Source: Parabacteroides hominis (lineage in GTDB: Bacteria; Bacteroidota; Bacteroidia; Bacteroidales; Tannerellaceae). From it: 64,000 nucleotides of DNA. Made by a program: the position numbers and the translations under genes. The notes under the pieces were generated by a model. That model was not told the DNA's origin. It did not search any database and saw only the letters and a program-made list of their open reading frames with translations. The DNA lies in assembly GCF_014287585.1 (NCBI RefSeq), contig NZ_JACOOJ010000006.1:124001-188000 (forward strand), given 5' to 3'. Every line of letters starts with the position of its first letter. The first letter of the stretch is position 1. Shown piece after piece: positions 27,250 through 35,479 of the stretch.

Positions 27250-28479
27250 TTAATTATTATCGGATGAATGGTCACTATGTGCCGTATGAATAAATTCTTT
27301 GTTTGCCCCTCTCAAACGGAAAAGATTGAAGAACATCAAAAGGAATAGGATCGGCAGGCTGATAATGGCTTTTCGGAAACGATTGTCTACCAGATAATCC
27401 GGTATCGCCATAAAAAATGAGACGATCAGTATGAATGTAATTCCCCACCATTTAAGAGATAAAAGCCAGTCATACCAAGTAGTTACAAATGAAAATATCA
27501 CCAGAAAACCTAATAAAATTACTCGTGGAGGCATCATCCATTGTAAGAGTTTGTCGCAATAATCCCAGTTACCCGAAAAGAATGCTTTAGGTAGTTTCCA
27601 CAGGCCGGAAAACAGATTCGTGAATTGCGTGGCGATCCATCTGCGGCGTTGTTCGTAAAACTGCCCTTTCTTTTCAATTTTTTCATCGTAAGTATAAACG
27701 TCTTCCAGAAATTCGATATATATATTCTGTGAAAGCAACATGCTTTCAAGTTGTTTATCCACTCCGACATGGGCTGCTTTATAAATATAATGTCTCAACC
27801 AATCATAATCAAATGCCATACCTGAACCTATCAATGCTGAAGAGAAGCCCAGGCGGGTATGTCCGGAACGGAAAATGGAATTATTTATCTCTTCGCTGAC
27901 CGCATCCAGAACGGCTGTATTGGTATTCCTGTTTTTGGCAACCCGGTGCGTTTGGATAGCGAGGCATCCGGAGTAATAAGCATCGTTCAATTTGTTCAGG
28001 AAAGATGCATTCACGATATTGTCCGCATCCATGATTACTACCATGTCGCATTTTTCTGTTTTCGTGCTCAGATAATCCATGGCAAGACGGAGCGCATTCG
28101 TTTTGGTACTCTGAGCATATCCGGCCTCCAATACTGTGATGGATGGCAATGCTTTCAGTGTTTGAACTGTTCTTTCCTGCATCTTGTCGGTTATCACAAT
28201 AACCTCATACATATAAGACGGGTAATCCTGTTCCAGAAATGAACAGACTGAATTAACGATGACCGCATCTTCCTGGTAGGCTGGAAAGAGAACGGCAAAA
28301 CGGTGCTTCTTCCGGGCGGGAGGATATTTATTTCTCGTCTTTTTTAATGAAGCCAGTGAAAAAATGAAAATATACAATACTGCTATCAGAAACAAAAGAA
28401 ATATGATTGCATCTGCGTATTCTATCAGTTTATCTCCATTGGAGATCCACCATTTGTTTATTTCATATTCAAAATCCAT
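27250..28479 (-). CDS. Membrane glycosyltransferase, family 2 (cellulose synthase-like)
   Basis: A 409-residue protein with an N-terminal helix (about 20-45), a GT-A domain (AVLFPAYQEDAVIVNSV, VVIMDADN) and QRRRW, then C-terminal helices. It resembles the product of 15661-16836 over nearly its full length, including DAVSEEINNSIF and SALIGSGM. The two genes therefore look like a duplication split between the converging blocks. Confidence 0.9.
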   Translation of the reverse strand: MDFEYEINKWWISNGDKLIEYADAIIFLLFLIAVLYIFIFSLASLKKTRNKYPPARKKHRFAVLFPAYQEDAVIVNSVCSFLEQDYPSYMYEVIVITDKMQERTVQTLKALPSITVLEAGYAQSTKTNALRLAMDYLSTKTEKCDMVVIMDADNIVNASFLNKLNDAYYSGCLAIQTHRVAKNRNTNTAVLDAVSEEINNSIFRSGHTRLGFSSALIGSGMAFDYDWLRHYIYKAAHVGVDKQLESMLLSQNIYIEFLEDVYTYDEKIEKKGQFYEQRRRWIATQFTNLFSGLWKLPKAFFSGNWDYCDKLLQWMMPPRVILLGFLVIFSFVTTWYDWLLSLKWWGITFILIVSFFMAIPDYLVDNRFRKAIISLPILFLLMFFNLFRLRGANKEFIHTAHSDHSSDNN

Positions 28480-28480
28480 A

Positions 28481-29941
28481 TTATAATGTATTTATATTGG
28501 GTTCTAACTTTGTTTGTTCTGTCAATTCATTATCATACGATTTCCCTAAAACAAGAAAAGTCTGAAATATATACACGATATATCCTGTCGGGTACTGCCA
28601 GAAAAAGTTGTTGCCGTATGCACTGAGCATGATGCCCCATAGACCGCAATTCATGGCTATCAACATGCCTTTCAATTCCTTGTTTCGTATGCGGAACATG
28701 ATCAGATAGGCACTGTATGCAATGACAAACAATAAAATGGCGATGTGTAGGCATAATCCGACAATTCCAAACTGTACCCAAATACTGACATAGTGCGAGT
28801 CTGTCGGTATCTCGGTTGTAAAACGACGGGAAAAACGCTTGCCTTCACCTCCAGCCAGACCAACGCCTTCTCCGAACGGTTTATGGACCATATATTCGGC
28901 AAGTCGTTTCTGATTCGCTTTTCTGACCAGGTAGGATGCATCTTTCTCCGGATGGAAAGCCGTGCGCATACGACGTATTTGCCGGTTTGAATCTAAAATG
29001 TTTGTGTGGGCAAAAAAGATATAAATGAAAAGCAAGCAGATGGCTCCTCCTGCGATATAGCGGATATTTTTATTGAGAAGAATAAACATGGCTAATCCAC
29101 CGAGAGGGACAATCATAGCGCCACGCGTACCGGAGAGCATTAATGCATAAGCTGCAAGCAAAGACACGAATCTGTAATAATACCGGAGTTTTTTATTCGA
29201 GACATAAAAGGATAAAATCATATAAATGACAGTTGCCATTCCCATATTGGAACCGAAATTTCCGGCATCCGAGAATATAGAAAAGTAGCGGATACCGGTT
29301 CGCAAAAGATGAGTTTTATAACTTCCACTTCTCATCAACCAGTCGCTTTCTAAGGAATCAAATCCCATATAGCGTTGTATCAGTGCTTTACTGACTGCAA
29401 TTAGGGTGAAGATGGACAGCAGGAATAATATTCTTTTGATATCTTCGACTTTATTCAATAATAAGGAGGTCAATAATACTAATAGTGTGAAATTGTAAAA
29501 AGAGCCGCGGGTGAATATCCAAGCTTCTGTAACTGCGGACGGATTAAATAATTCATAAAAAACATAGATCATCCATACAAGCGATATGTACAGCAGTTTA
29601 TTGTTGGCTCTTTGCCAGGGTATTTTACCCCCGCATAAAGCATAAAGAAATATACTGACTAATAGGAAAACAATAAAGATATCCATTATTACACTGCTGT
29701 TTTGAACATTTACATAACGCAGTATTCCGATAAAGAAATAGTTCAGCGTAAATAAGGTCATGAATCCCCAGTAGGGTTTATTCAGCACGGTAACAATATA
29801 AAAAGTAAGAAAAGGCATAATTACAACAATCGCCGCCAACAGCCATATTTGCTTTAACAAAGCATAGGCTAACAGTATAAGCCCTATTGCCACTAATGAA
29901 TAGGGGTTGAAAGAATTGATATTTCCTTTTATACCTTCCAT
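28481..29941 (-). CDS. O-antigen ligase/polymerase-like membrane protein (Wzy-like)
   Basis: A 486-residue protein with 10-12 predicted helices and the loop pattern of the O-antigen ligase family: LSGTRGAMIVPLGGLAMF, then a large periplasmic loop with GEGVGLAGGEG and PTDSHYVSIWVQFGIVGLCLH. In this operon it most likely polymerises flipped repeat units (Wzy role), because sugar transferase, chain-length protein and flippase are all present. A ligase role cannot be excluded. Confidence 0.85.
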   Translation of the reverse strand: MEGIKGNINSFNPYSLVAIGLILLAYALLKQIWLLAAIVVIMPFLTFYIVTVLNKPYWGFMTLFTLNYFFIGILRYVNVQNSSVIMDIFIVFLLVSIFLYALCGGKIPWQRANNKLLYISLVWMIYVFYELFNPSAVTEAWIFTRGSFYNFTLLVLLTSLLLNKVEDIKRILFLLSIFTLIAVSKALIQRYMGFDSLESDWLMRSGSYKTHLLRTGIRYFSIFSDAGNFGSNMGMATVIYMILSFYVSNKKLRYYYRFVSLLAAYALMLSGTRGAMIVPLGGLAMFILLNKNIRYIAGGAICLLFIYIFFAHTNILDSNRQIRRMRTAFHPEKDASYLVRKANQKRLAEYMVHKPFGEGVGLAGGEGKRFSRRFTTEIPTDSHYVSIWVQFGIVGLCLHIAILLFVIAYSAYLIMFRIRNKELKGMLIAMNCGLWGIMLSAYGNNFFWQYPTGYIVYIFQTFLVLGKSYDNELTEQTKLEPNINTL

Positions 29942-29943
29942 TT

Positions 29944-32106
29944 TTATGCTTTATTGGCTGTGATACCGAATTGATTTAGCCGGAATACCAAATTTTTCAA
30001 TCCTGAATAGGGAGGCAGTTGACCGGTAAAGTTTTCTACAAATTCTCGTTCCGTACGGTTCAACAATAAATAAAGAGGTTTGTCTTTTACCTGTTTTTTG
30101 AAATGCTCCAAAAGCTGTGTATCGCTGGTTGTCCATACCCGGCAAGCGTCTGCGACTAACAGATTGACTTGTGCTTCCTGTAATAACGCTGTGGAGATAG
30201 GATAATCTCTTAATGGAGGATATATGACTATCAGGATATCCGGATTTTCTTGTCCGTATGGAGGTTCGTAAATATGGAAAATACTATTTGCTTGAGCATA
30301 TACCATCGATTGCGAATTAAAGTCTTTGTCGTAAGATATGATTTTGACGCTGAACCCTAAGTCTTCCCAGTATTCCTGTAAATAGGAGGCAATAAAACTT
30401 TTCCCCTCTTGCTCTCCAAAACTGATCAAATTGATGATTGAAGTACGGCCAAGTTGTAGAAATACATTTAATTGATTACAACAGTAGGCGGCAACAACCC
30501 TGTTCGAGGCCTTCGTAAATCCCCGATATTTCAGATTTATATGCCCGGTAAATGCTGCCAGAACCGGAAGTCCGGTAAGCCGTTTGGCACGGTCGGCATC
30601 CCGTAGAGTGCGATCCAGCAATTCTATCAACAGATTGAATCCGATAATAAAAAGTATACTGCCAAAAAAAGACGCCATAACCAGTAATAAACGTTTACTT
30701 TTGTCACTAAGAATAGGAAACGTCGGTTCGGAAATTAATCTTAACGTTGCAGAAGTGAGTTGTATGTCTTTTTGCTTCATTTTAGCCATATTCAGTGCAT
30801 GCAACATTTGCAAATAGGATTGCTCCAATACCTTAATTTCACGTTGCTGCCTGTCTATCTGCGTTCCGATAGGAGAATAAATCTTATATTGCTCATTGTA
30901 AACCTCTCTTCTTTGATCCAAAACGTCCAATTCTGCTTTCGCTTTTGTCTTCACGATCGTTTGTTTTAACCATTCATCAACAAGTCCGTTAATTGCAATT
31001 CCTTCTTTACTTTCTTTGTAGCTATTTATCATGGTTGTCAAAGAGGCGATTTTCTGTTCGGCATTTTTTAATTGTTCTTTGTATTCTTGAAGCTCCGTAT
31101 TTTTAGCCTGCATTTCTTCTGAACTGAACGTCTCGATTTCGGTTATTTTTCCATTGATGGTAGAAATCTCATTCAAAACTTTAATAAAATCATCGTTAGT
31201 TTTTACCAGTTTACTCCGAATATCCATATATTGTTCCATTTCCTGAACGATTTTGTCTGCACTTTCGTAATCTCTTCGGGTAGCTTCGTATCGGTTTTCA
31301 AAATTAGAATATGAATTAGCGATAGCTTTTGTTTGTTCCGAGTAGTTAATGATGCTGTTTTCTATATTATAATTAACCAATTTGTCTTCCAGGCTTGATA
31401 GTTTTGTCTGTTGCCTTTTGAGTTCTTTTTCGTAATAGGCTACAATATCATTGGTCGTTTTATAGCGTATGTCTTCATAGGCGGCACGTAATTCGTTATA
31501 TATGAATTTGATTGTATTTAAGGTGATACCAGGATCCGTAGTCTGGTAAGAAATCTCTATAAGATCGCTATTACCCAACCTTTTTGCCTCAAGAGACGAT
31601 AGTTTGTTATAGCTATAAAACGGTCCGTCACCATTCAGCAAGCCGTACAAAAAATTTTCCGGATCATTTTTCATGTATTTCATGAAATTATCGATCGTTT
31701 TTTCTTCGGAGGTTTTGTCAACCAAATGTAATAAGTCCTCCGGTATAATTTTGATTAGGGCTTGGTAATTCTTAGCTCTTATATAAACGTTATCTTGATC
31801 GAGATCGCCGTGGACGAGATTTATAGCGAGTAATTTGATTGCAATGTTTTTTTGTATACCTTTTTCCTGAGTCAATTTGACAAGGTTATCGAACATATTC
31901 TCTACAGATTTCCAGTTAGCCGGTTGTTGGTCGCTATTTAGACCGGTATCGGAGACAATACCTGTATAAATTGTAGCCTTTACGGTATATGTTTTAGGAA
32001 TGAAACGGGAAAAATAGATAACTAACCCTGTGACAATAGCAGTACCAAATATCAGTTGATATCGAATCCGGTAAAGAAAACGTATTATGTATAATGTGAT
32101 GTTCAT
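29944..32106 (-). CDS. Polysaccharide co-polymerase (Wzc/GumC-like) with degenerate kinase module
   Basis: A 720-residue protein with an N-terminal helix (about 17-35), a Wzz domain, a long coiled-coil region (about 210-450), a second helix (about 485-510) and a C-terminal P-loop-like domain. The nucleotide loop reads ISFGEQEGKSF, close to BY-kinase Walker A, but LIVIYPPL replaces a clean Walker A'/B and no tyrosine cluster exists at the C-terminus (it ends ITANKA). Chain-length control is likely; autokinase activity is doubtful. It overlaps the TolC-like gene by 1 bp. Confidence 0.87.
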   Translation of the reverse strand: MNITLYIIRFLYRIRYQLIFGTAIVTGLVIYFSRFIPKTYTVKATIYTGIVSDTGLNSDQQPANWKSVENMFDNLVKLTQEKGIQKNIAIKLLAINLVHGDLDQDNVYIRAKNYQALIKIIPEDLLHLVDKTSEEKTIDNFMKYMKNDPENFLYGLLNGDGPFYSYNKLSSLEAKRLGNSDLIEISYQTTDPGITLNTIKFIYNELRAAYEDIRYKTTNDIVAYYEKELKRQQTKLSSLEDKLVNYNIENSIINYSEQTKAIANSYSNFENRYEATRRDYESADKIVQEMEQYMDIRSKLVKTNDDFIKVLNEISTINGKITEIETFSSEEMQAKNTELQEYKEQLKNAEQKIASLTTMINSYKESKEGIAINGLVDEWLKQTIVKTKAKAELDVLDQRREVYNEQYKIYSPIGTQIDRQQREIKVLEQSYLQMLHALNMAKMKQKDIQLTSATLRLISEPTFPILSDKSKRLLLVMASFFGSILFIIGFNLLIELLDRTLRDADRAKRLTGLPVLAAFTGHINLKYRGFTKASNRVVAAYCCNQLNVFLQLGRTSIINLISFGEQEGKSFIASYLQEYWEDLGFSVKIISYDKDFNSQSMVYAQANSIFHIYEPPYGQENPDILIVIYPPLRDYPISTALLQEAQVNLLVADACRVWTTSDTQLLEHFKKQVKDKPLYLLLNRTEREFVENFTGQLPPYSGLKNLVFRLNQFGITANKA

Positions 32107-32900
32107 TATTCTTCCTGGCTACTTCTGTTGATAATCTTTACATTCGTAAGCATTTCCAATAATGTGACAGCGTTATGCAAGGCTGCACGCCCTTCTTGAT
32201 AGGTAATTACTGCGCTTGAACGGCGTCCTCTTTCAAGAGAAAGAGTGGTAATATTTATTTTCCCGTTAATGAAATCCTGTTCGGAAATTTTCATTTGGGC
32301 ATTGTACAGCGCGGCGGCGTCAGATTTGGCCTTTAGCGTTGCCAATTGCTGGAGTACATTATTATATGCTTGTAAAATCATCAATTTTCGTTCTTCTACC
32401 GACATTTCATATTGAGATTGCAGTTGAGCATATCGCGCTTTCTTTACTTTGTTTTTTTGTTTTCTACTCACCAGGTCGCCGATCGGGATACTAACGGATA
32501 CACCTGCATTATATAAATTCTGATTGTTTCCCACATTACTGATTATGGGATCCCCGTCTGTAGAAGATGTGGAATAGAGATTATTTCGCCCGTATTGATA
32601 TGTACCTTGTAGCCTTAGGTAGCTAAGCCATTCCCGTTGGGTAATTTCCCTTTCCGCATTTGCCTCATCCCGCTTAGCTTCGTATATTTTGACGGAAGGA
32701 TGGTCATAGACAGATTGGAGAAACACTGAAAGGGGAGGCAATTGGACACGTTCGTAATCATCCAGCATAGCTTGTATGGAGTCGGAGTCGGACTTGGCAC
32801 CGACTTCTACAACTGTGGCATTGTCCGTATAACTTTTACGTTTTTGTGCCATACTGTGTATAGAGCTGAATATCAATAATAATATAAGTGTTGTTTTCAT
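32106..32900 (-). CDS. Short TolC-family outer-membrane protein
   Basis: A 264-residue exported protein (signal peptide ends near SMAQ) with the TolC periplasmic helix pattern (RDEANAEREITQREWLSYLRL and a long helix around LQSQYEMSVEERKLMILQAYNNVLQQL). It has about half the length of ordinary TolC proteins, that is, one structural repeat. Since it sits between the priming transferase and the Wzc-like gene, it may serve the export machinery in place of a Wza-type protein, which is not seen here. Confidence 0.78.
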   Translation of the reverse strand: MKTTLILLLIFSSIHSMAQKRKSYTDNATVVEVGAKSDSDSIQAMLDDYERVQLPPLSVFLQSVYDHPSVKIYEAKRDEANAEREITQREWLSYLRLQGTYQYGRNNLYSTSSTDGDPIISNVGNNQNLYNAGVSVSIPIGDLVSRKQKNKVKKARYAQLQSQYEMSVEERKLMILQAYNNVLQQLATLKAKSDAAALYNAQMKISEQDFINGKINITTLSLERGRRSSAVITYQEGRAALHNAVTLLEMLTNVKIINRSSQEE

Positions 32901-32918
32901 GTCGTTTTTCCTTAGGAT

Positions 32919-34085
32919 TTAAACATTTTCTTCTTGGATAAAAGCCGTGAAAGTGCGGAAGATAATTTTCATATCCAAGCCGAATGAAAAAGTCCGTGCG
33001 TATTTTATATCAAGTTGTTTACGTTCTTCAGGAGATAAGTTGCCTCCATTTCCCCGTTTTTCTACCTGCCAAAGACCGGTTAACCCGGAGGGGGCCATGA
33101 AGCGTTCTATGTAATTGTCTGAGGTCAATTGTTCCGCTTCGTAAATGGGTAGGGGACGGTTACCAACGACAGACATGTCTCCTTTTAAGATATTGAATAA
33201 TTGTGGAAGCTCATCGATGCTGTATTTTCTTAGAATCCGGCCTACACGGGTGACACGCGGGTCGTTTTCCATTTTAAAGAATGTATTGGCGCGCTCTGTC
33301 GATTTGTTTTTTAAATAATCATGTTCTGTCGTGCTAAAGTTATCGGAATATAAAAGAGAACCTGTTGACCGATCATTAACTAATGGATTCTGCAGTGCTG
33401 CAGAAGTAGAAGGGTTAATTAACCCTTCTACTTCTACGTTATACTGATTTTGCGCTTTATATTCTGCCAATCTCTTATCCGCATCGGGATACATGGATCT
33501 GAATTTGTAAAAATCGAATATTTTATAGTTGCTGCCTACCCGCTTGGATTTATAGACAATAGGACCTTTACTTTCCAACTCTATAGCAACAGCCGTTATG
33601 ACGAAAATAGGAGATAAGCACAGTATGGCTCCTAAGGATGCAGCGATATCAAAAGCCCGTTTCCAAAGAGGGAGGTGGAAAGAGTATAATCTGTCCGGTT
33701 CTTTGTCTTTCTTATTACATATTGTTTTTTTGCACAGGAAGTCTTCGGCTATCGCAAGTAAACGAAGCAACTCTTCTTTTGTTATGCTTTCTGTGATAAC
33801 ACAATTTACACCTACTTTTATGTATGCGATCTTTTCTTCTTTATCCAAAGAATTTGCAAATAAAATAATGTAGGCGGCAGAATAAAGTTGCCGTAGTTTT
33901 TGGATTGTATCCAAGTCTTCCTTAACGTCGTCCTTTTCTAAAAATACGCAAAAGTTGACAGGATTCACATGTATCATAGCCTGGCAAAACTGTGTAAGCG
34001 TCGGACATTCTACTACGTGTTGACTTAAGGCTCTCTCCAGTCTGCCAGGTAGTGAAGAGTGATTTCCAAAGAAGATATATTCCAT
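32919..34085 (-). CDS. Polyprenyl-phosphate sugar-1-phosphate transferase with N-terminal pseudo-receiver domain
   Basis: A 388-residue protein. Residues about 1-120 have a receiver-like fold (VNFCVFLEKDD, AYIILFANSLDKEEKI, GVNCVITESITKEELLRLL) but lack the acidic triad and phospho-acceptor Asp at the usual places. A hydrophobic helix near 148-168 and the WbaP-like catalytic domain follow: KSKRVGSNYKIFDFYKFRSM, DELPQLFNILKGDMSVVGNRP, GLTGLWQVEKRG. It loads the first sugar on undecaprenyl phosphate. A 34-bp perfect palindrome (33402-33435) lies in the loop of the catalytic domain and encodes EVEGLINPST. Confidence 0.9.
   Translation of the reverse strand: MEYIFFGNHSSLPGRLERALSQHVVECPTLTQFCQAMIHVNPVNFCVFLEKDDVKEDLDTIQKLRQLYSAAYIILFANSLDKEEKIAYIKVGVNCVITESITKEELLRLLAIAEDFLCKKTICNKKDKEPDRLYSFHLPLWKRAFDIAASLGAILCLSPIFVITAVAIELESKGPIVYKSKRVGSNYKIFDFYKFRSMYPDADKRLAEYKAQNQYNVEVEGLINPSTSAALQNPLVNDRSTGSLLYSDNFSTTEHDYLKNKSTERANTFFKMENDPRVTRVGRILRKYSIDELPQLFNILKGDMSVVGNRPLPIYEAEQLTSDNYIERFMAPSGLTGLWQVEKRGNGGNLSPEERKQLDIKYARTFSFGLDMKIIFRTFTAFIQEENV
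33402..33435. repeat. 34-bp perfect palindrome inside the sugar transferase gene
   Basis: The half-site AGAAGTAGAAGGGTTAA is directly followed by its exact reverse complement with no spacer. It is in frame and adds residues to a variable loop between KAQNQYN and the NDRSTG segment. It is flanked by CTGCAGTGCTGCAG. Confidence 0.9.
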
Positions 34086-34090
34086 ATCTG

Positions 34091-34453
34091 TTATTTTACA
34101 AGTCTTTTAATCCTGATCCTTAACTCTTCGGGATTGAATGGTTTTATTATAAAATCTTCAGCACCTTCTTCCAGTAGGCGTATTCGAGTTGAACTGCTTT
34201 CTTCGCTCGATAATACTAAAATCGGGATGTTATTGAAAAGATTATTCCTTTTCAAATAACATACGAATTCTTCACCACTCATCTCCGGCATATTCAAATC
34301 AGAAATTATACCGTCCGGGATATTCCCCTCGTTCATCCATGAAATGGCTTTTACAGGATTTTCCATATACACCACTTGATAAGAACTGGATAAATAGATC
34401 ATGATGATCTTTGCTATCTCCGGTTTGTCATCAACAATTAGAATCGACTTCAT
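34091..34453 (-). CDS. Single-domain response regulator (CheY-like)
   Basis: A 120-residue receiver domain with MKSILIVDDKPEI (acidic pair at residues 8-9), the phospho-acceptor region GIISDLNMPEMSGEEF, the LVLSSEES switch and the conserved lysine in FIIKPFNPEEL. No output domain. It is the first gene of the leftward polysaccharide operon, 5 bp before the sugar transferase that carries its own pseudo-receiver. The ATG at 34453 is preferred to a TTG at 34462. Confidence 0.92.
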   Translation of the reverse strand: MKSILIVDDKPEIAKIIMIYLSSSYQVVYMENPVKAISWMNEGNIPDGIISDLNMPEMSGEEFVCYLKRNNLFNNIPILVLSSEESSSTRIRLLEEGAEDFIIKPFNPEELRIRIKRLVK

Positions 34454-34539
34454 TATTGGCAATTTTGCGTTACCCTACAATTTTTTGACTTTAAAACTCG
34501 TTAGACTTCTTCACTTTTGGCTTTATCATTGAAGAATAT

Positions 34540-34590
34540 ATAAAATATAAAAACTCTAACCCATCTTGGAATTTGGGTAGAGTTAGATTT
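34540..34590 (-). promoter_or_regulatory. Leader hairpin upstream of the polysaccharide operon
   Basis: AACTCTAACCCA pairs with TGGGTAGAGTT (one bulge) in the 5' leader between a candidate -7 box at 34636-34643 and the response-regulator ATG. It could be an attenuator. No UpxY/NusG-like antiterminator gene is present in the window. Confidence 0.4.
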
Positions 34591-34635
34591 TATAAATTCA
34601 TTGGAATAATATGTGCCTTTGTGAATATGTCAATG

Positions 34636-34643
34636 CAAAAATA
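34636..34643 (-). promoter_or_regulatory. Candidate -7 box for the polysaccharide operon
   Basis: CAAAAATA on the + strand reads TATTTTTG on the - strand, matching TAnnTTTG. No clear -33 element is seen 19 bp further upstream. The rest of 34454-34837 is A/T-rich and shows no gene. Confidence 0.4.
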
Positions 34644-34837
34644 GAGAAAACTTTTGAAAATTAAAGTATATTGAAGAATATTTTTGCAGGAACCGTGGTT
34701 TGTTCAAGGTTTTCCCGGTTCGTTGTTCCTTTAGTTGATGTATAGTCAATGCTTTTTCGCCTGTTTCGCGTATAAAAAATGAAGGGGATGCGTCATCTGC
34801 GTGCTCTATTGTGAATTATGATACACCCCCTTTATTT

Positions 34838-35290
34838 TTATTCTTCAACTTGCACCTTTACAATCACCTTGCGGATATTACCCTGGCCGATGCCTGGAGC
34901 ATGTCCGTCTTCGGGGAAATAAATGGCGAATTGCCCCGGATAGATCTTAGTGTGGGCTGTAGGACGGTCGATATAGAAAGCAATGTCTTTTTGCTCGTTA
35001 TAAGGGGTTGACTCTTCCTGTAGCTCACATCCCGGTTTCCAACCGATTTTCTCCACACCTAACAAAGGCATCTGGATGTCGATGTATTTTTTATGTGTTT
35101 CGATAGCGGCATCTTTCTTTTCCTTACCAAAGATACTGACAACGCTTACGTATAAACGAGAACCTTCCAGTTCATACTTACCATCTTCCATTTTAGAGAA
35201 GTCCGTCGATTTTAGGTAGTCGAATGCTTTTTTGAATAGAGGATGCAGGCATTCGATCTTTTCTGTGTTGTTCAATGAATCAAGTATCAT
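34838..35290 (-). CDS. YhcH/YjgK/YiaL family protein
   Basis: A 150-residue cupin-like protein with the family pattern MILDSLNN, LEGSRLYVSV, ETHKKYIDIQMPLLGVEKI, and a metal-site-like HTKIYPGQFAIYFPEDGHAPGI that supplies conserved His, Glu and Asp. YhcH-type proteins are linked to catabolism of sialic acid and other sugars. The ATG at 35290 gives the typical MILDSL start; an open frame upstream to 35344 would add 18 residues. It is monocistronic, divergent from copA. Confidence 0.87.
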   Translation of the reverse strand: MILDSLNNTEKIECLHPLFKKAFDYLKSTDFSKMEDGKYELEGSRLYVSVVSIFGKEKKDAAIETHKKYIDIQMPLLGVEKIGWKPGCELQEESTPYNEQKDIAFYIDRPTAHTKIYPGQFAIYFPEDGHAPGIGQGNIRKVIVKVQVEE

Positions 35291-35409
35291 ACGTCTTAAT
35301 TTTTTAATTCGGTCAATCGTTTGATCAACGGACAAAGGTCGCATATTCGAATGTTAAATAATAGCCCCTTTCTGCAAATAATTCTATTAAAATCAAAGAA
35401 TATTTATTT

Positions 35410-35442
35410 GGTTACGAAATAACCGAATAAACCGTATCTTTG
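35410..35442 (+). promoter_or_regulatory. Promoter of copA with overlapping dyad
   Basis: A -7 box TATCTTTG at 35435-35442 lies 38 bp before the copA ATG, with TTTG at 35407-35410 as a possible -33 box (24-bp spacing). GGTTA-CGAAA-TAACC (35410-35424) forms a small dyad between the two boxes, a natural place for a metal-responsive repressor. Confidence 0.5.
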
Positions 35443-35479
35443 TTATACTAATGAAATAAATTTGACATTTAAACGCGAT

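Noticed and set aside
34454..34837. UpxY/UpxZ-type capsule regulatory genes
   Set aside because: The interval before the polysaccharide operon has no ORF of suitable length and the first gene is a receiver domain, not a NusG-like protein.
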